From: Gemmatimonadaceae bacterium
GTDB taxonomy: Bacteria > Gemmatimonadota > Gemmatimonadetes > Gemmatimonadales > Gemmatimonadaceae
Reading direction: 5' to 3'
NCBI GenBank assembly: GCA_036496605.1
Contig: DASXKV010000036.1
Location: 1-36,153, forward strand
Length of the DNA: 36,153 bases
The notes under the pieces were generated by a model, which worked only from the letters and a program-made list of their open reading frames with translations, was not told where the DNA came from and searched no databases. The position numbers and the translations under genes are program-made. Positions 1-8,878 of the stretch are shown piece after piece. Position 1 is the stretch's first letter; every line of letters begins with the position of its first letter.

Positions 1-138
1 GGTAAACGTCACCACGACGTCGTCGAGTCGCTTGCGGGCGGCGGTGAGATCGACGCCCGTGAGCGATGCGGCATTCTCGTCGAGAAACGGTTGCGCGCGG
101 AGCAGCGCATCGAGTACAGCATTCTCTTGATACTTCAT
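1..138 (-). CDS. Hypothetical protein, N-terminal 46 residues (cut by left edge)
   Basis: An open frame begins at ATG (136-138, reverse strand) and runs off the left edge. A purine-rich GAGAGGAGA sequence lies just upstream of the ATG, which is a convincing ribosome binding site. The visible protein begins MKYQENAVLD and is Ala/Leu/Asp-rich, with a likely helical segment and a basic AARKRLDD stretch. There is no signal peptide and no motif I can name. It resembles small soluble proteins of unknown function that I associate with soil bacteria, but this is only an impression. It points away from the 21-bp repeat array, so the array lies in its upstream region. Confidence 0.7.
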   Translation of the reverse strand, partial: MKYQENAVLDALLRAQPFLDENAASLTGVDLTAARKRLDDVVVTFT

Positions 139-179
139 AATCTCCTCTCGTTTGGTTGATGGACGCGGACAAAGCAAGC

Positions 180-208
180 GGCCACCGTGCGCGCCGGTCG
201 CGGTGGCC
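180..208. repeat. Inverted repeat upstream of the left-edge gene
   Basis: GGCCACCG at 180-187 is matched exactly by CGGTGGCC at 201-208, with a 13-base spacer that is itself G+C-rich. It lies about 40 bases upstream of the start codon of the leftward gene (138). It could be an operator or a 5'-leader hairpin. There is no T-run, so a terminator is unlikely. Confidence 0.45.
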
Positions 209-249
209 GAGGAAATGGAAGTGCGGTGTGGCGACGTGAGGACGTCGCC

Positions 250-1404
250 GGCGGTTTGGTTCATCTCAACGGGGGCGGTCGTGCCCTGAGCGGCAGCGTG
301 GTCAACATGGTTGGCGAGGGACGAGAAGTGGTTGGTGAGGAGTGCGATGTGAACGGCGGCGCATCACATGGCTTCTGGGATTGTTGCTATTGCCGTCGGC
401 AACGGTGCGACGCGATGTGGGATGATCGACATGGACTCGCGGCGTTGTCGATCTCGTCGGCGGAGTGATGGATGTCGTCGCCGGAGTTGTTGATCTCGTC
501 GGCGAAGTGAGTAGTGTCAGCTATAGTCCGATCACCTCGAGCTGGACATCGGTTCATCTCGACGGTGATCGCGTGAGTCCCTCGCGTACAGGGTGAGACG
601 CCACCTGTACGGCGAGCAGAGGACTCCGAACGGCGGTGAATTCGAGCGGGACGTCGCGCTATTGCACCCAGACGCGTGTGCATTCCTGCTGTACAGCCGC
701 GCATTCCTGCTGTGCAGCCGCGCATTCGTGCTGTACAGCCGCGCATTCGTGCTGTACAGCCTCGCATTCGTGCTGTACAGCCTCGCATCCCGGCTGGACA
801 GCCTCGCATCCCTGCTGGACAGCCTCGCATCCCTGCTGGACAGCCTCGCATCTCTGCTGGACAGCTTCGCATTTGTGCTGGACAGCGTCGCATCCTTGCG
901 GCGACGCAGTCACTTCAGTCGGGACCGAGAATCATCTCTTCCGGACGGCTGTTGATCCGTGCTGGACGATGGTCAGCTCCTGGTGGACGGCCGTTCATTC
1001 CTCCGGCACGACGAACGATTCCCTCGGGACACCGATCCGTTCGAGCGGGACGAGTTGCATTCTCGCCTGTACACCGATCAATTCGACCGGCACTGCTCTT
1101 CGTTTCATCTGGACAGCCATCAATTTGTCCGGTACGAGCGTTCGTTCCGTCGGGACGAAATGGAGACTCTTCGATACAAGATTCAACGCTCGCGGTACGC
1201 GATTCCATTCGATCTTGTCGGTGTCGCGATACGAGTGGCGGCCCTGATCATCGAGCGAACGAAACGTTCGCGGCGGTTGTACGCGTCTCAGTTTGCGCGG
1301 CACGAGCTTCTAATTCCTCGCCGCAGCTCGTCGCGCTCGGTGGATCCGCCTCATGCTCGTCGGTACGGCGAAGCGATCGACTGGCGACGCGTCAGGGTGA
1401 GCAC
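250..1404. repeat. Phase-locked 21-bp tandem repeat array, about 55 units
   Basis: Ten units starting at 680, 701, 722 and so on to 869 are nearly identical (pieces GCATTCCTGCT and GTACAGCC or GGACAGCC). Taken from the frame beginning at 691, the same 21-bp register continues in both directions without an indel. G[GT]AC or a one-base variant recurs at 544, 586, 607, 649, 796-880, 922-985, 1027-1069, 1111-1153, 1195, 1279 and 1363. Units diverge progressively away from the centre. Because 21 is a multiple of three, several frames read as heptapeptide repeats. The plus frame is open from 637 to 1425 (RIPAVQP-like units). A minus frame is open from 1247 to 387 except for one TGA at 915-917 (RGCTARM-like units). 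No good ribosome binding site or conserved start decides a frame, so I do not call a gene. It may be a decayed repeat-protein gene or a non-coding array; 21 bp is also two helical turns. Confidence 0.85.
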
Positions 1405-1595
1405 TTCGAATTACTCTGTTTGTGAAAAGCTGGATACCGTTGACGGCAGATGGCGCGGATGAAAACAAAAAAAAGCGACTCGCCACTCATTCGGCGAAGC
1501 GTTCCGCCCGGCGGCGTTCCATCGCGAAGACCGTGATTGCGTCTGGCCGTCCGGAAGGATATAAGGAGCGATAGTTTCCCTCCTTCGAGGCGCCA

Positions 1596-2813
1596 GTGAT
1601 CAGGGCTCGATTGCTCACCCTCGCGAGCGCGGTCGGCTCGCTCGTCCTCGCACCGAACGCATCACCGCAAGGCACGACCGCAGTCGTCGCGCTCCGCGGC
1701 GCCACCGTCCACACCGCCGCCGGTTCCGTCATCAAGAACGGCGTCGTCCTCATTCGGGATGGCAAGATCGCCGACGTCGGCGCCGGAATCTCGATTCCCG
1801 CGGGCGCCCAGGTCGTCGACGTCTCGGGACGCGAGATCATCCCCGGGATGGTCGACAACCATTCCCACATCGGCGCGGCGCCCGAGGACCTCAACGAGCA
1901 AGCCGTCTCGTTTGGCCCGCAGCACCGCATGGTCGACGCGCTCAATCCCGACGACCGCGGCTGGAAACCCGACGCCGATGCCGGCGTGACAACGGTCGTC
2001 ACCGGTACGGGCAGCGGTGAGGTCTCGAGCGGTGAAGCAGCAGTCGTAAAGACCTGGGGACCCGACTTTCAGAAGCGCATCCTCAAGGAAGCCGGCGGGC
2101 TCAAGATCGCAATGGGACGCAAGCGTCCCGATCGTCCACCCTCGACGAGCCCCGCGGTCACCTCCGGACTCCGCGACATGTTCATCCACGCGCGCGAGTA
2201 CATGGACGCGTGGAACCGCTGGGAAGCGGGCGGCAAGCAGGGCGCGCCCCCGCCGCGCGACCTCGGCATGGAGACCGTCGCACGCGTGCTTCGACACGAG
2301 GACTACGTCCGCGCGCACGTACACTCGGCGGCGGATATCATGGCGCTCCTCAAGCTCAAGGACGAATTCGGCTTCGACCTCGCGATGCATCACGCGACGG
2401 AGGCGTACAAAGTCGCTGACGAGATCGCGAAACGACACGTCGACGTCGTCGGGATGCCGCTATTCGTGCGCATCGGGCTCAAGGAAGAGATCATGCGCAG
2501 CCCGGTGACGCTCTGGAAAGCGGGTGTGTTGTACGCGTTTCACACCGACGACCCCGTCGTGCAGGGCAAGTGGTTTCGATACTGCGGCGCGATGGCCGTG
2601 CGCTATGGGTTGCCCGAAGAGGAAGCACTCAAGGGCCTAACGATCAACGCCGCGAAGATCGCGCGGGTATCCAACCGCGTTGGCTCGATCGAGAAAGGAA
2701 AAGACGCGGATATCGTCGTTCTCGACGGACCGTGGTACGAGCCAAAGACGCGCGTCGATCTCGTTTACGTCGATGGCAACGTCGCGTACGATCGCGCGAA
2801 GGAGGGAAAATGA
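1596..2813 (+). CDS. Secreted metal-dependent amidohydrolase (imidazolonepropionase-like)
   Basis: 405 residues from a GTG start; GAGG at 1587-1590 is five bases upstream and a TAG stop at 1572-1574 excludes longer forms. Residues 1-25 form a signal peptide, so the enzyme is probably periplasmic. The fold is the amidohydrolase TIM barrel flanked by a small beta domain. The beta domain opens with an ATVHT strand and closes with GKDADIVVLDG (residues 368-378). Metal ligands appear present: the HSH pair at 89-91, histidines at 241/243 and 265/266, and the catalytic Asp in FHTDDP (318-319). Substrate is unknown; relatives hydrolyse cyclic amides or the C-terminal residues of small peptides. The stop overlaps the start of the next amidohydrolase (ATGA), so the two are co-translated. 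Confidence 0.88.
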   Translation: MIRARLLTLASAVGSLVLAPNASPQGTTAVVALRGATVHTAAGSVIKNGVVLIRDGKIADVGAGISIPAGAQVVDVSGREIIPGMVDNHSHIGAAPEDLNEQAVSFGPQHRMVDALNPDDRGWKPDADAGVTTVVTGTGSGEVSSGEAAVVKTWGPDFQKRILKEAGGLKIAMGRKRPDRPPSTSPAVTSGLRDMFIHAREYMDAWNRWEAGGKQGAPPPRDLGMETVARVLRHEDYVRAHVHSAADIMALLKLKDEFGFDLAMHHATEAYKVADEIAKRHVDVVGMPLFVRIGLKEEIMRSPVTLWKAGVLYAFHTDDPVVQGKWFRYCGAMAVRYGLPEEEALKGLTINAAKIARVSNRVGSIEKGKDADIVVLDGPWYEPKTRVDLVYVDGNVAYDRAKEGK

Positions 2814-4219
2814 TACGGGCAGAGGGTAGTGGGTCGGGGGCGGAGTGTCGTGGGCGGCGCGTCATGGCGGCGCTGGCTGCCTGTGCGCTCGTTGTACCGA
2901 TGATTTCGCGCGCGCAGGATACCACCCGCAACACTTCGCGCTCTGCCCTCCACGCAATAGCCATTCGGAACGCAACCGTGCTCACCATGAGCGGTCCCGC
3001 GCTACGCGGGGCAACGGTGCTCATGCGCGGTGGCAAGATCGCCGGCGTCGGGACGAACCTAACGATTCCGTCGGACGCGACGATCGTTGACGGGACGAAC
3101 AAGTACGTGATGCCCGGTCTGATCGACGCGATGACATACTTCGGTATCGATGCGCAGGACCTCGCCGAGGCGAGCGATCCGATCACGCCGGAGCTGCGTA
3201 TCATCGACGCATATGATCCGACCGGGATGGGTTTCGCGAGCGGCGCGGGCCCGCTCCGCGCAACGGAGCTCCTCACCGGCGGCGTCACCGCGCAGTACGT
3301 CGGGCCGGGTGACGCAACAGTCGTCAGCGGCCAGGGCGCGATCGTGAAGACAGCCGGCCAGAGTCTCGCCGACATCACCGTGAAGGAGCCGGCGGGAATG
3401 GACATGTCCGTCGGCGCCGGGCCGACGAAGACGTTCCGCGCGAAGAATCGAACGCCGAACACGCACCCGGCCGTGATGTCGCTGCTCCGACAATCATTTA
3501 TTCGCGCGCAGGAGTACGACCGTGCCTGGCAGGCGTACAACGCGCGGCCCGACTCGGTTCGCGCACGCACGGCGCCGCCGAAGCGCGAGCAAGGGATGGA
3601 CGCCCTCGTTAGGGTCCTTCATCGCCAACTGCCGGCACGCATACAAGCCAACACGGTGACCGACATCCGCGGCGCGATGCGGCTCGCGGACGAATTCGGC
3701 TTCGATCTCGTGATCAATGGCGGCGCGCAGGCGTATCAGATGAAAGCGGAGCTCGCCGCGAAGAAGATCCCCGTCGTGCTCGGGCCGATTTCAAATCCGT
3801 TCATCTCCGGCGACGAGATTCCCGATCTCAAGGAGTATCCCGCGCCTGACGAGCGAAACACGGCCTGGCTCCATCAGGCGGGCGTCCCCATCGCCATCGC
3901 GAGCTACTCGCACGGGCTCGGCGGCCTCGCACAGCCGATCACGGGCAAGTGGCTCCTCATCGACGCCGCGCTGGCGCAGGGTTACGGATTGCCGGAGGAA
4001 GAAGTGCTGCGCGCGGTCACTTTGTATCCGGCGCAGATCCTCGGCGTCGCGAATCGATTGGGCAGTCTCGAGAGCGGCAAGGACGCGGACGTGATCATCC
4101 TCGATGGCCCGCCGCTGAGTATGAAGACGTGGGTGGAAAGTGTGTACGTAGGCGGCGAGCTGGTTTATAGTCGCTCGGGGTCGGGCGCGGTGCTCGCCGG
4201 AGAGCAGCGTCGCCCGTAA
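2810..4219 (+). CDS. Amidohydrolase-like protein lacking the metal ligands (putative pseudoenzyme)
   Basis: 469 residues starting at ATG 2810, which overlaps the previous stop as ATGA and has GGAGGG at 2801-2806. A longer frame exists but runs inside the upstream gene. A hydrophobic segment at about 19-35 ending near SRAQ suggests a signal peptide after an unusual polar N-terminus. The whole barrel aligns with its neighbour: VMPGLIDAMTYFG against IIPGMVDNHSHIG, LADEFGFDL, YGLPEEE, and the closing GKDADVIILDG. Each recognisable metal site is replaced. The HSH pair becomes M108-T-Y110, H243 becomes N281, H265/H266 become N303/G304, and the Asp of HTDDP falls in a YSHGLGG stretch. The frame is intact and long, so this is not ordinary gene decay. 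It may be a partner subunit of the upstream enzyme or a binding protein. Confidence 0.82.
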   Translation: MIRAEGSGSGAECRGRRVMAALAACALVVPMISRAQDTTRNTSRSALHAIAIRNATVLTMSGPALRGATVLMRGGKIAGVGTNLTIPSDATIVDGTNKYVMPGLIDAMTYFGIDAQDLAEASDPITPELRIIDAYDPTGMGFASGAGPLRATELLTGGVTAQYVGPGDATVVSGQGAIVKTAGQSLADITVKEPAGMDMSVGAGPTKTFRAKNRTPNTHPAVMSLLRQSFIRAQEYDRAWQAYNARPDSVRARTAPPKREQGMDALVRVLHRQLPARIQANTVTDIRGAMRLADEFGFDLVINGGAQAYQMKAELAAKKIPVVLGPISNPFISGDEIPDLKEYPAPDERNTAWLHQAGVPIAIASYSHGLGGLAQPITGKWLLIDAALAQGYGLPEEEVLRAVTLYPAQILGVANRLGSLESGKDADVIILDGPPLSMKTWVESVYVGGELVYSRSGSGAVLAGEQRRP

Positions 4220-4264
4220 TAGCCAACTGTCATCCGGAGCGAAAAGCTCAGGATAACAATCCCG

Positions 4265-4299
4265 CCCTCTACCCTCTACCCGCTACCCGCTACCCTCTA
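4265..4299. repeat. Heptanucleotide tandem repeat at a convergent gene end
   Basis: Five 7-bp units, CCCTCTA twice, CCCGCTA twice, then CCCTCTA, run from 4265 to 4299. They lie between the end of the rightward amidohydrolase pair (4219) and the end of leftward susD. The TAG stop codon of susD (4297-4299, complement of CTA) lies inside the last unit. Similar C-rich heptamer repeats occur at the convergent ends near 16200 and 27120. Confidence 0.75.
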
Positions 4300-5622
4300 C
4301 GCGTTCCGATCGATGCACCCGTGGAAGTTGGGATTGTTCCTCTCACTGATCGGGATGATGATGTTGACGTCCGTCCCGCGCATGAGATTGTCCTTGTGAT
4401 ACGCCCCCGTCGGAAAGACCGTTTCCGGTCCGCGCCCGTACTGCCTGACGAGCCGGCGTAGATCGCCGAGGCGATGGCCGGTCATGAAGAGCCAGAAGGC
4501 GCGCTCGTGGAACATGAGATCGACGCGCGCCGTCGCCGTTCCCGGGTCCGTCAGCGGTGCGAGGCCCGACACCGTCGCGCGCGCGACATTCAGCTTCGCG
4601 AGCCAGGTGGTGGCGTCGCCAACGGCCAGCGCTGCCTCGGCCTCGATGAGTCGGGCTTCGATCCCGCTCGCCTGCACGACCGGTGAGGAGAGACTGTTGT
4701 ACTCCAGGAAACGAATCATCGGCGTCACGCCGTCGAAGCGCGAAAGGCCGCTACTCTGAACCGGCAGACGCGGGTCGTTCGCCGACGCGAAGTTGAGCCC
4801 ATTCTGACCCTCGGTATCCGAGACGGATAGTCGGTCGGCGTTGAAGATGTCCGTGAACATGTAATTCTTCTCGCGGTCGGTCGCTACGCTGTGGTATGTC
4901 TGGTAGACGAACGACGTCGGGACCGCGGCGACCGCGGCGGCAGCGGCCGCGAAGTTGGCTTGGTCCACGAGCGTCCGCCCGCGCAGCACCGCCTCGAGAC
5001 TCGTGACAGTCGGATCGCCATTCGCGTTCGACTTCGCCTGATCGAGCCGAGTGATCGCGCGTGCAAAGATCGCCGCGGTCGTGAGCGGCTGCCCATAGAC
5101 GAGGGTGGGCTGGGTCGTGCTGAACGGCACCCCCGAGCAGTAGTCCTCGGCGAGCAGGATGTGAACGAGCGCCGAGATCGCGTACATCTCGCCAATGCGC
5201 GGGTCCTGCTTGTTGAACTGCGTGAGCGCCGCGGCAGCGCGCTCGGCGCCCTCGCGCGCGCGGTGCAGGTCGAGATACATCTCCTGCCACGCGTCCGCTT
5301 CCTCGCGCACGTTGCGGAGATCCATCTGCTTCACTTCTGGGGGCGTCCCGCCGAAGCGGGCTTCGTCGGTGAACCACGCACCCGCCTCGACGAGGGCGGG
5401 GCCGGTGAGGCCGCTCCCGTCCACCGACAGTGCGAAGTCGCCGATGGCGCCGTTGTACAGGGCCGCCGCGCCTTGCGCGGTGTTCACTGCGCCCGGGTCG
5501 ATCACGTCTGGGTTCTCCGTCTGGAGCAACGAATCTGCCTTGCACGCGGCGATCGTGAACGCGACGGCGACCGAGAGGGTCGCGCCGAACGCTGCTCGCG
5601 CGAATGTGATGGTCTTTCTCAT
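4297..5622 (-). CDS. RagB/SusD-family outer-membrane lipoprotein
   Basis: 441 residues. I chose ATG 5622 rather than 5631 because GAGAGG then sits nine bases upstream; at 5631 it would touch the start codon. A lipoprotein signal ends in the lipobox IAAC with the acylated Cys at 27. The body is the alpha-helical, TPR-like SusD fold. It includes a DLHRAREGAERA helix, a VHILLAEDYC helix, and a C-terminal region (ERAFWLFMTGHRLGDLRR, then a late PISERNNP) typical of the family. SusD proteins cap the SusC transporter at the cell surface and hold the ligand, often a glycan or peptide. It lies 15 bases after susC and is surely co-transcribed. At about 440 residues it is at the short end of the family. 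Confidence 0.9.
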   Translation of the reverse strand: MRKTITFARAAFGATLSVAVAFTIAACKADSLLQTENPDVIDPGAVNTAQGAAALYNGAIGDFALSVDGSGLTGPALVEAGAWFTDEARFGGTPPEVKQMDLRNVREEADAWQEMYLDLHRAREGAERAAAALTQFNKQDPRIGEMYAISALVHILLAEDYCSGVPFSTTQPTLVYGQPLTTAAIFARAITRLDQAKSNANGDPTVTSLEAVLRGRTLVDQANFAAAAAAVAAVPTSFVYQTYHSVATDREKNYMFTDIFNADRLSVSDTEGQNGLNFASANDPRLPVQSSGLSRFDGVTPMIRFLEYNSLSSPVVQASGIEARLIEAEAALAVGDATTWLAKLNVARATVSGLAPLTDPGTATARVDLMFHERAFWLFMTGHRLGDLRRLVRQYGRGPETVFPTGAYHKDNLMRGTDVNIIIPISERNNPNFHGCIDRNA

Positions 5623-5637
5623 GAGACGCATCCTCTC

Positions 5638-8600
5638 TTAGAAGCCAAGGTTCAGGCGCACCGTGTAGATGCGCGGCGGCGCGAGCTGAACGAAGTTGTA
5701 CACCGCGGCATCGTCGCCCTGGGTTGCGATTTCCGGATCCCAACTCGTGAATTTCGACCACGTCGCCAGGTTTCGAGCCGTTAGGCGCACGATCGCCGAC
5801 GTGGCGCGAAGACGGGCGACGTAACGCTCCGGGATGTTGTAGCTCATCGACAGCTCGCGGAACTTCCAGAAGGACGCATTCTCGATGTACGCACCGATGC
5901 CATTGCCGCCGGCGATCGCCTTGGCCTGATCGAACAAGGACGCCGAGGGATCGTTGATCGCGCGGCAGTTCTGCGTCGGCACGCACTGGAACCACTCGTT
6001 GACGTTCAAGTTTGCGAAACCTGCGCGCCGATCGAGCAAGCCGGAGATGGTAAGACGCTTGAACAGCGTCAGGCTGGGGGAGAAGGAAAGCGTTCGCGTC
6101 GGCACCGTCGAGCCGCCGAAGAGCGTCGAGTCCGAGACCGTGACTTCGTTCGGCTCGATGATGCCGTTGTGGTTCGCGTCGCTGTAGGACGTCATCTGCG
6201 GCCACCAAAGGCCGAAGAGCGGATAGCCGACGCGATTCTGGTAGCCGAAGCCGGTGATGGGCGGCAGACCACCGAGGTCGACGAGCTTGTTGCCATTCTG
6301 CGAGGCTTCGACGTTCAGGTCGAGAGCGATGTTCTGCCGGTCGACCAACCGCCCGTTGAGCGAGAGCTCGACCCCTTTGTTGGTGACGACGCCGATGTTC
6401 TCGATGCGCGAGACGGTCGCACCTAACGAGCCTGGCAGCACACGCTGGATCAGCGCGTCCGTCGTGCGCTTGTTGTAGTACGTGAGCTGGAGGTTGGCGC
6501 GTTTGCCGAGGAAGCCGGCGTCGAAGCCGCCCTCGAACTCCTGCGAGCGCTCCGGCTTGAGTGCGTCGTTGCCCAATCCAGCGAGCGTGACCGCCGGCTG
6601 GTCCACGCCGAAAATTGCCGTCGTGATCGGCGAGAGATATTGCAGCGCATCGGTCGGTCCGGGCTGCTGGCCGGAGACCCCGTATGCGCTCCGGAATCGC
6701 AGCTCATCGAGCCAGCGCAGAGCACGGAGCCCGCTGCCGTTGTCGATTGCGACCCAGGACGCAGAGATCTTCGGATAGGTGGCCGACCGATTCTTCTTGC
6801 CGAAGGCGCTGTTCTGATCGTAGCGCAGCGCGCCAGTAAGGAAGAATCGCTGGTCGAGACCGAACTCCTGCTCGACATATTGGCCGAGCGTCTTGCTTTC
6901 CACGGTCTTCTCGCCCGAGCTCTTGATCGCACCCGCGTCGATGCGCGTGATCCCCGGCGGGAAGACGTTGGCGGTGTTGAGCGTGCCATCGAGCTGGTCG
7001 CGAATGAACTGCACGCCGACAGAGGTCTTTGATTCGATGCGGCGCGTGAGCTCGCGCGTCGCCGTCGCCCCGAAGTCAGCGGTGTATTTCGCGCTCACGA
7101 ACTTGTTGATCGTGCGCAGACCCTCGCGATTCAGATCGCAGATCGTGCACCCTTCGCCGGACGCGTTGTTTGCCTCATCGGAATAGCCGACGTAATCCAA
7201 TCCGAGCGTGCCGCGCGCCGCGAGGAAGCTCCATGGCCGCCAATTACTCTGCAGGCTGTTCGTGAAGCGACTGTCGCGGCGATAGATGACGTCCGCGAAC
7301 CCCTCCGCCGGCCGCGCGAACCCCCATGGATTGCTCGCCTTCGCGGGATTGGCGCTGCCGAAGAGCGCGGCGCCGAGGATGCCTTGGGTGTTGTCGCCCG
7401 TCTGCGGCAAGCGATTGTCGCTGTTCACGAAGCCGCTCGACAGCGTGACGTCGACGTTGTTGTTGAGGATTGCACTGAGGTTGCTTCGGAGATTTAACCG
7501 CTGCAGCTCGTTAGGGTTGAGCTGCTCCCCAGGCAAAATCGACACACCGCGCTCCTGACGAAGGAACGCTTGCTCCATCTGCGGCATACGGAGCGTACCA
7601 TCTTCATGATCAGCGGCACCCGAAACAAAAAAGCGTACCTGCTCCGAGCCACCGTTGATCTGGATGCCGCGCTCGGCGCGGTAGCCGGCTGCGAGCGGCG
7701 TCGTGCCCGCGTCTTGCAGCAGGTTCCGCGAGTAGAGTTGCGTGATCGTGCACTGATTCTCGGCCTGCTGCCACGGCAAGCATTGACGAATGCCGCCTGT
7801 CGCCTTGTCGGTGCCCTGCGAGTAGTACTGGCCGGGATAATCGGTCACGTCCTTGTTGTAACCTTCTTCGTCGTAAAGCAGCCACTGCGTGCGACCCGGC
7901 TTCGCATGCTTCGTCGTTATGCGAATGACGCCATTCGCCGCTTGTGTGCCGTACAACGTCGCTGCCGACGGGCCCTTCACGATCTCCATGCTCTCGATCT
8001 CGTCGGGATCGATGTCGTTGAGGAACGAGGGATGACCGCCGCCGACGTATACCGTGCCGTCGAGTCGGGGCGAGCTCGTCTCGACCTTGATGCCGTCGAC
8101 GTAAACCAGCGGGTCGTTCGAGAGCGAGGCGCTGCTCAACCCGCGGATGCGAACGCGCGATCCCGAGCCGACGGTGCCGTTCTGTTGTATCAACGTCACG
8201 CCGGAAACCCGGCTGTTGAGCAAATCCTGCATGTTCGTTATCGGCGCGCTCTCGACCACCTTCGCCGCGTCGACCTTGGCGACGGTATTGCCTAGCTCGC
8301 GCGTGCGTTGCTCGCCGGTAGCCGTCGTCACCACTTCCTCGAGCACGAACGGAACGTGGCTGACGATGAAATCCGCGGTCGTCGATTGACCGCCAACGAT
8401 GGCGACAGTGCGCACTGCCGGACCATATCCCACACGGTTGACGCGGACTTGATGGGTGCCCGCCGGAATGGCGCGGATCGTGTAGACTCCCGAGTCGTTC
8501 GTGACTGCGCCGAGACTCGAGCCAGTAACCACGACAACGGCGCTGGGTACCGGTTGACCGTTGGACTGATCGGTGACTCGGCCCGTCAGGCTACCCTGGC

Positions 8601-8682
8601 GCGACACCCCAGCCTGGGCGTGCACAGTAGCGACAGCAGCGACGGAACAGAGAACCGCGACGACGAGTGAGCAAGTTCTCAT
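5638..8682 (-). CDS. SusC/RagA-family TonB-linked outer-membrane transporter
   Basis: 1014 residues, with GAGG seven bases before the ATG. A signal peptide ends near VHAQA (residue 23). A carboxypeptidase-regulatory-like beta domain follows at about 30-110 (GSLTGRVTD, then AIPAGTHQVRV), which is the hallmark of SusC proteins. EEVVTTATG near 115 is the region of the TonB contact. The plug domain runs to about 260 (SRVRIRGLSS, VYVDGIKVE, then NGVIRITTK), followed by a 22-strand type barrel that ends in Phe, the usual barrel-assembly signal. It imports a large nutrient using TonB energy with the downstream SusD protein as lid. The adjacent secreted amidohydrolases suggest a peptide-like or amide substrate, but this is inference. 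No sigma/anti-sigma pair is adjacent. Confidence 0.92.
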   Translation of the reverse strand: MRTCSLVVAVLCSVAAVATVHAQAGVSRQGSLTGRVTDQSNGQPVPSAVVVVTGSSLGAVTNDSGVYTIRAIPAGTHQVRVNRVGYGPAVRTVAIVGGQSTTADFIVSHVPFVLEEVVTTATGEQRTRELGNTVAKVDAAKVVESAPITNMQDLLNSRVSGVTLIQQNGTVGSGSRVRIRGLSSASLSNDPLVYVDGIKVETSSPRLDGTVYVGGGHPSFLNDIDPDEIESMEIVKGPSAATLYGTQAANGVIRITTKHAKPGRTQWLLYDEEGYNKDVTDYPGQYYSQGTDKATGGIRQCLPWQQAENQCTITQLYSRNLLQDAGTTPLAAGYRAERGIQINGGSEQVRFFVSGAADHEDGTLRMPQMEQAFLRQERGVSILPGEQLNPNELQRLNLRSNLSAILNNNVDVTLSSGFVNSDNRLPQTGDNTQGILGAALFGSANPAKASNPWGFARPAEGFADVIYRRDSRFTNSLQSNWRPWSFLAARGTLGLDYVGYSDEANNASGEGCTICDLNREGLRTINKFVSAKYTADFGATATRELTRRIESKTSVGVQFIRDQLDGTLNTANVFPPGITRIDAGAIKSSGEKTVESKTLGQYVEQEFGLDQRFFLTGALRYDQNSAFGKKNRSATYPKISASWVAIDNGSGLRALRWLDELRFRSAYGVSGQQPGPTDALQYLSPITTAIFGVDQPAVTLAGLGNDALKPERSQEFEGGFDAGFLGKRANLQLTYYNKRTTDALIQRVLPGSLGATVSRIENIGVVTNKGVELSLNGRLVDRQNIALDLNVEASQNGNKLVDLGGLPPITGFGYQNRVGYPLFGLWWPQMTSYSDANHNGIIEPNEVTVSDSTLFGGSTVPTRTLSFSPSLTLFKRLTISGLLDRRAGFANLNVNEWFQCVPTQNCRAINDPSASLFDQAKAIAGGNGIGAYIENASFWKFRELSMSYNIPERYVARLRATSAIVRLTARNLATWSKFTSWDPEIATQGDDAAVYNFVQLAPPRIYTVRLNLGF

Positions 8683-8738
8683 CGATGACCTCGAAGCAGG
8701 GGAGAGGTCGGGCCCGCGGCGGCGCGAGGCAGTGCTAG

Positions 8739-8774
8739 TTGGCGCGAACTTGAAGCGCCAAACCCCTGTTTGGC
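8739..8774 (-). promoter_or_regulatory. Two overlapping, mutually exclusive hairpins upstream of susC
   Basis: TTGGCGC (8739-8745) pairs with GCGCCAA (8755-8761). GCCAAA (8757-8762) pairs with TTTGGC (8769-8774). The two stems share the GCCAA segment at 8757-8761, so only one can form at a time. They lie 57 to 92 bases upstream of the susC start, in the probable leader or promoter. This could be an attenuator or a repressor operator; no T-run is visible after either stem. Confidence 0.45.
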
Positions 8775-8878
8775 AATAGATGTCTCAGGGACGGCACGGC
8801 TCGTTGGGGTGGTGAGGCGCTATCTACTGATGGCCAGATGCCGCTCTTCGCACTCCCTCACGATCATATCGACTCCCA

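Noticed and set aside
680-889. Possible CRISPR array
   Set aside because: The units are contiguous with no unique spacers between them and no cas genes are present; 21-bp tandem repeats do not fit.
676-1425. Open plus frame of 249 residues with heptapeptide repeats, starting at GTG 676
   Set aside because: All frames of a 21-bp array tend to stay open together. The frame has stops in most units left of 637, no ribosome binding site, and a competing minus frame of similar quality, so I do not annotate it as a gene.
4751-6208. Long Arg/His-rich open frame (485 residues) on the minus strand
   Set aside because: It lies in the wrong frame across susC and susD, which have clear domains. The composition is typical of high-G+C shadow frames.
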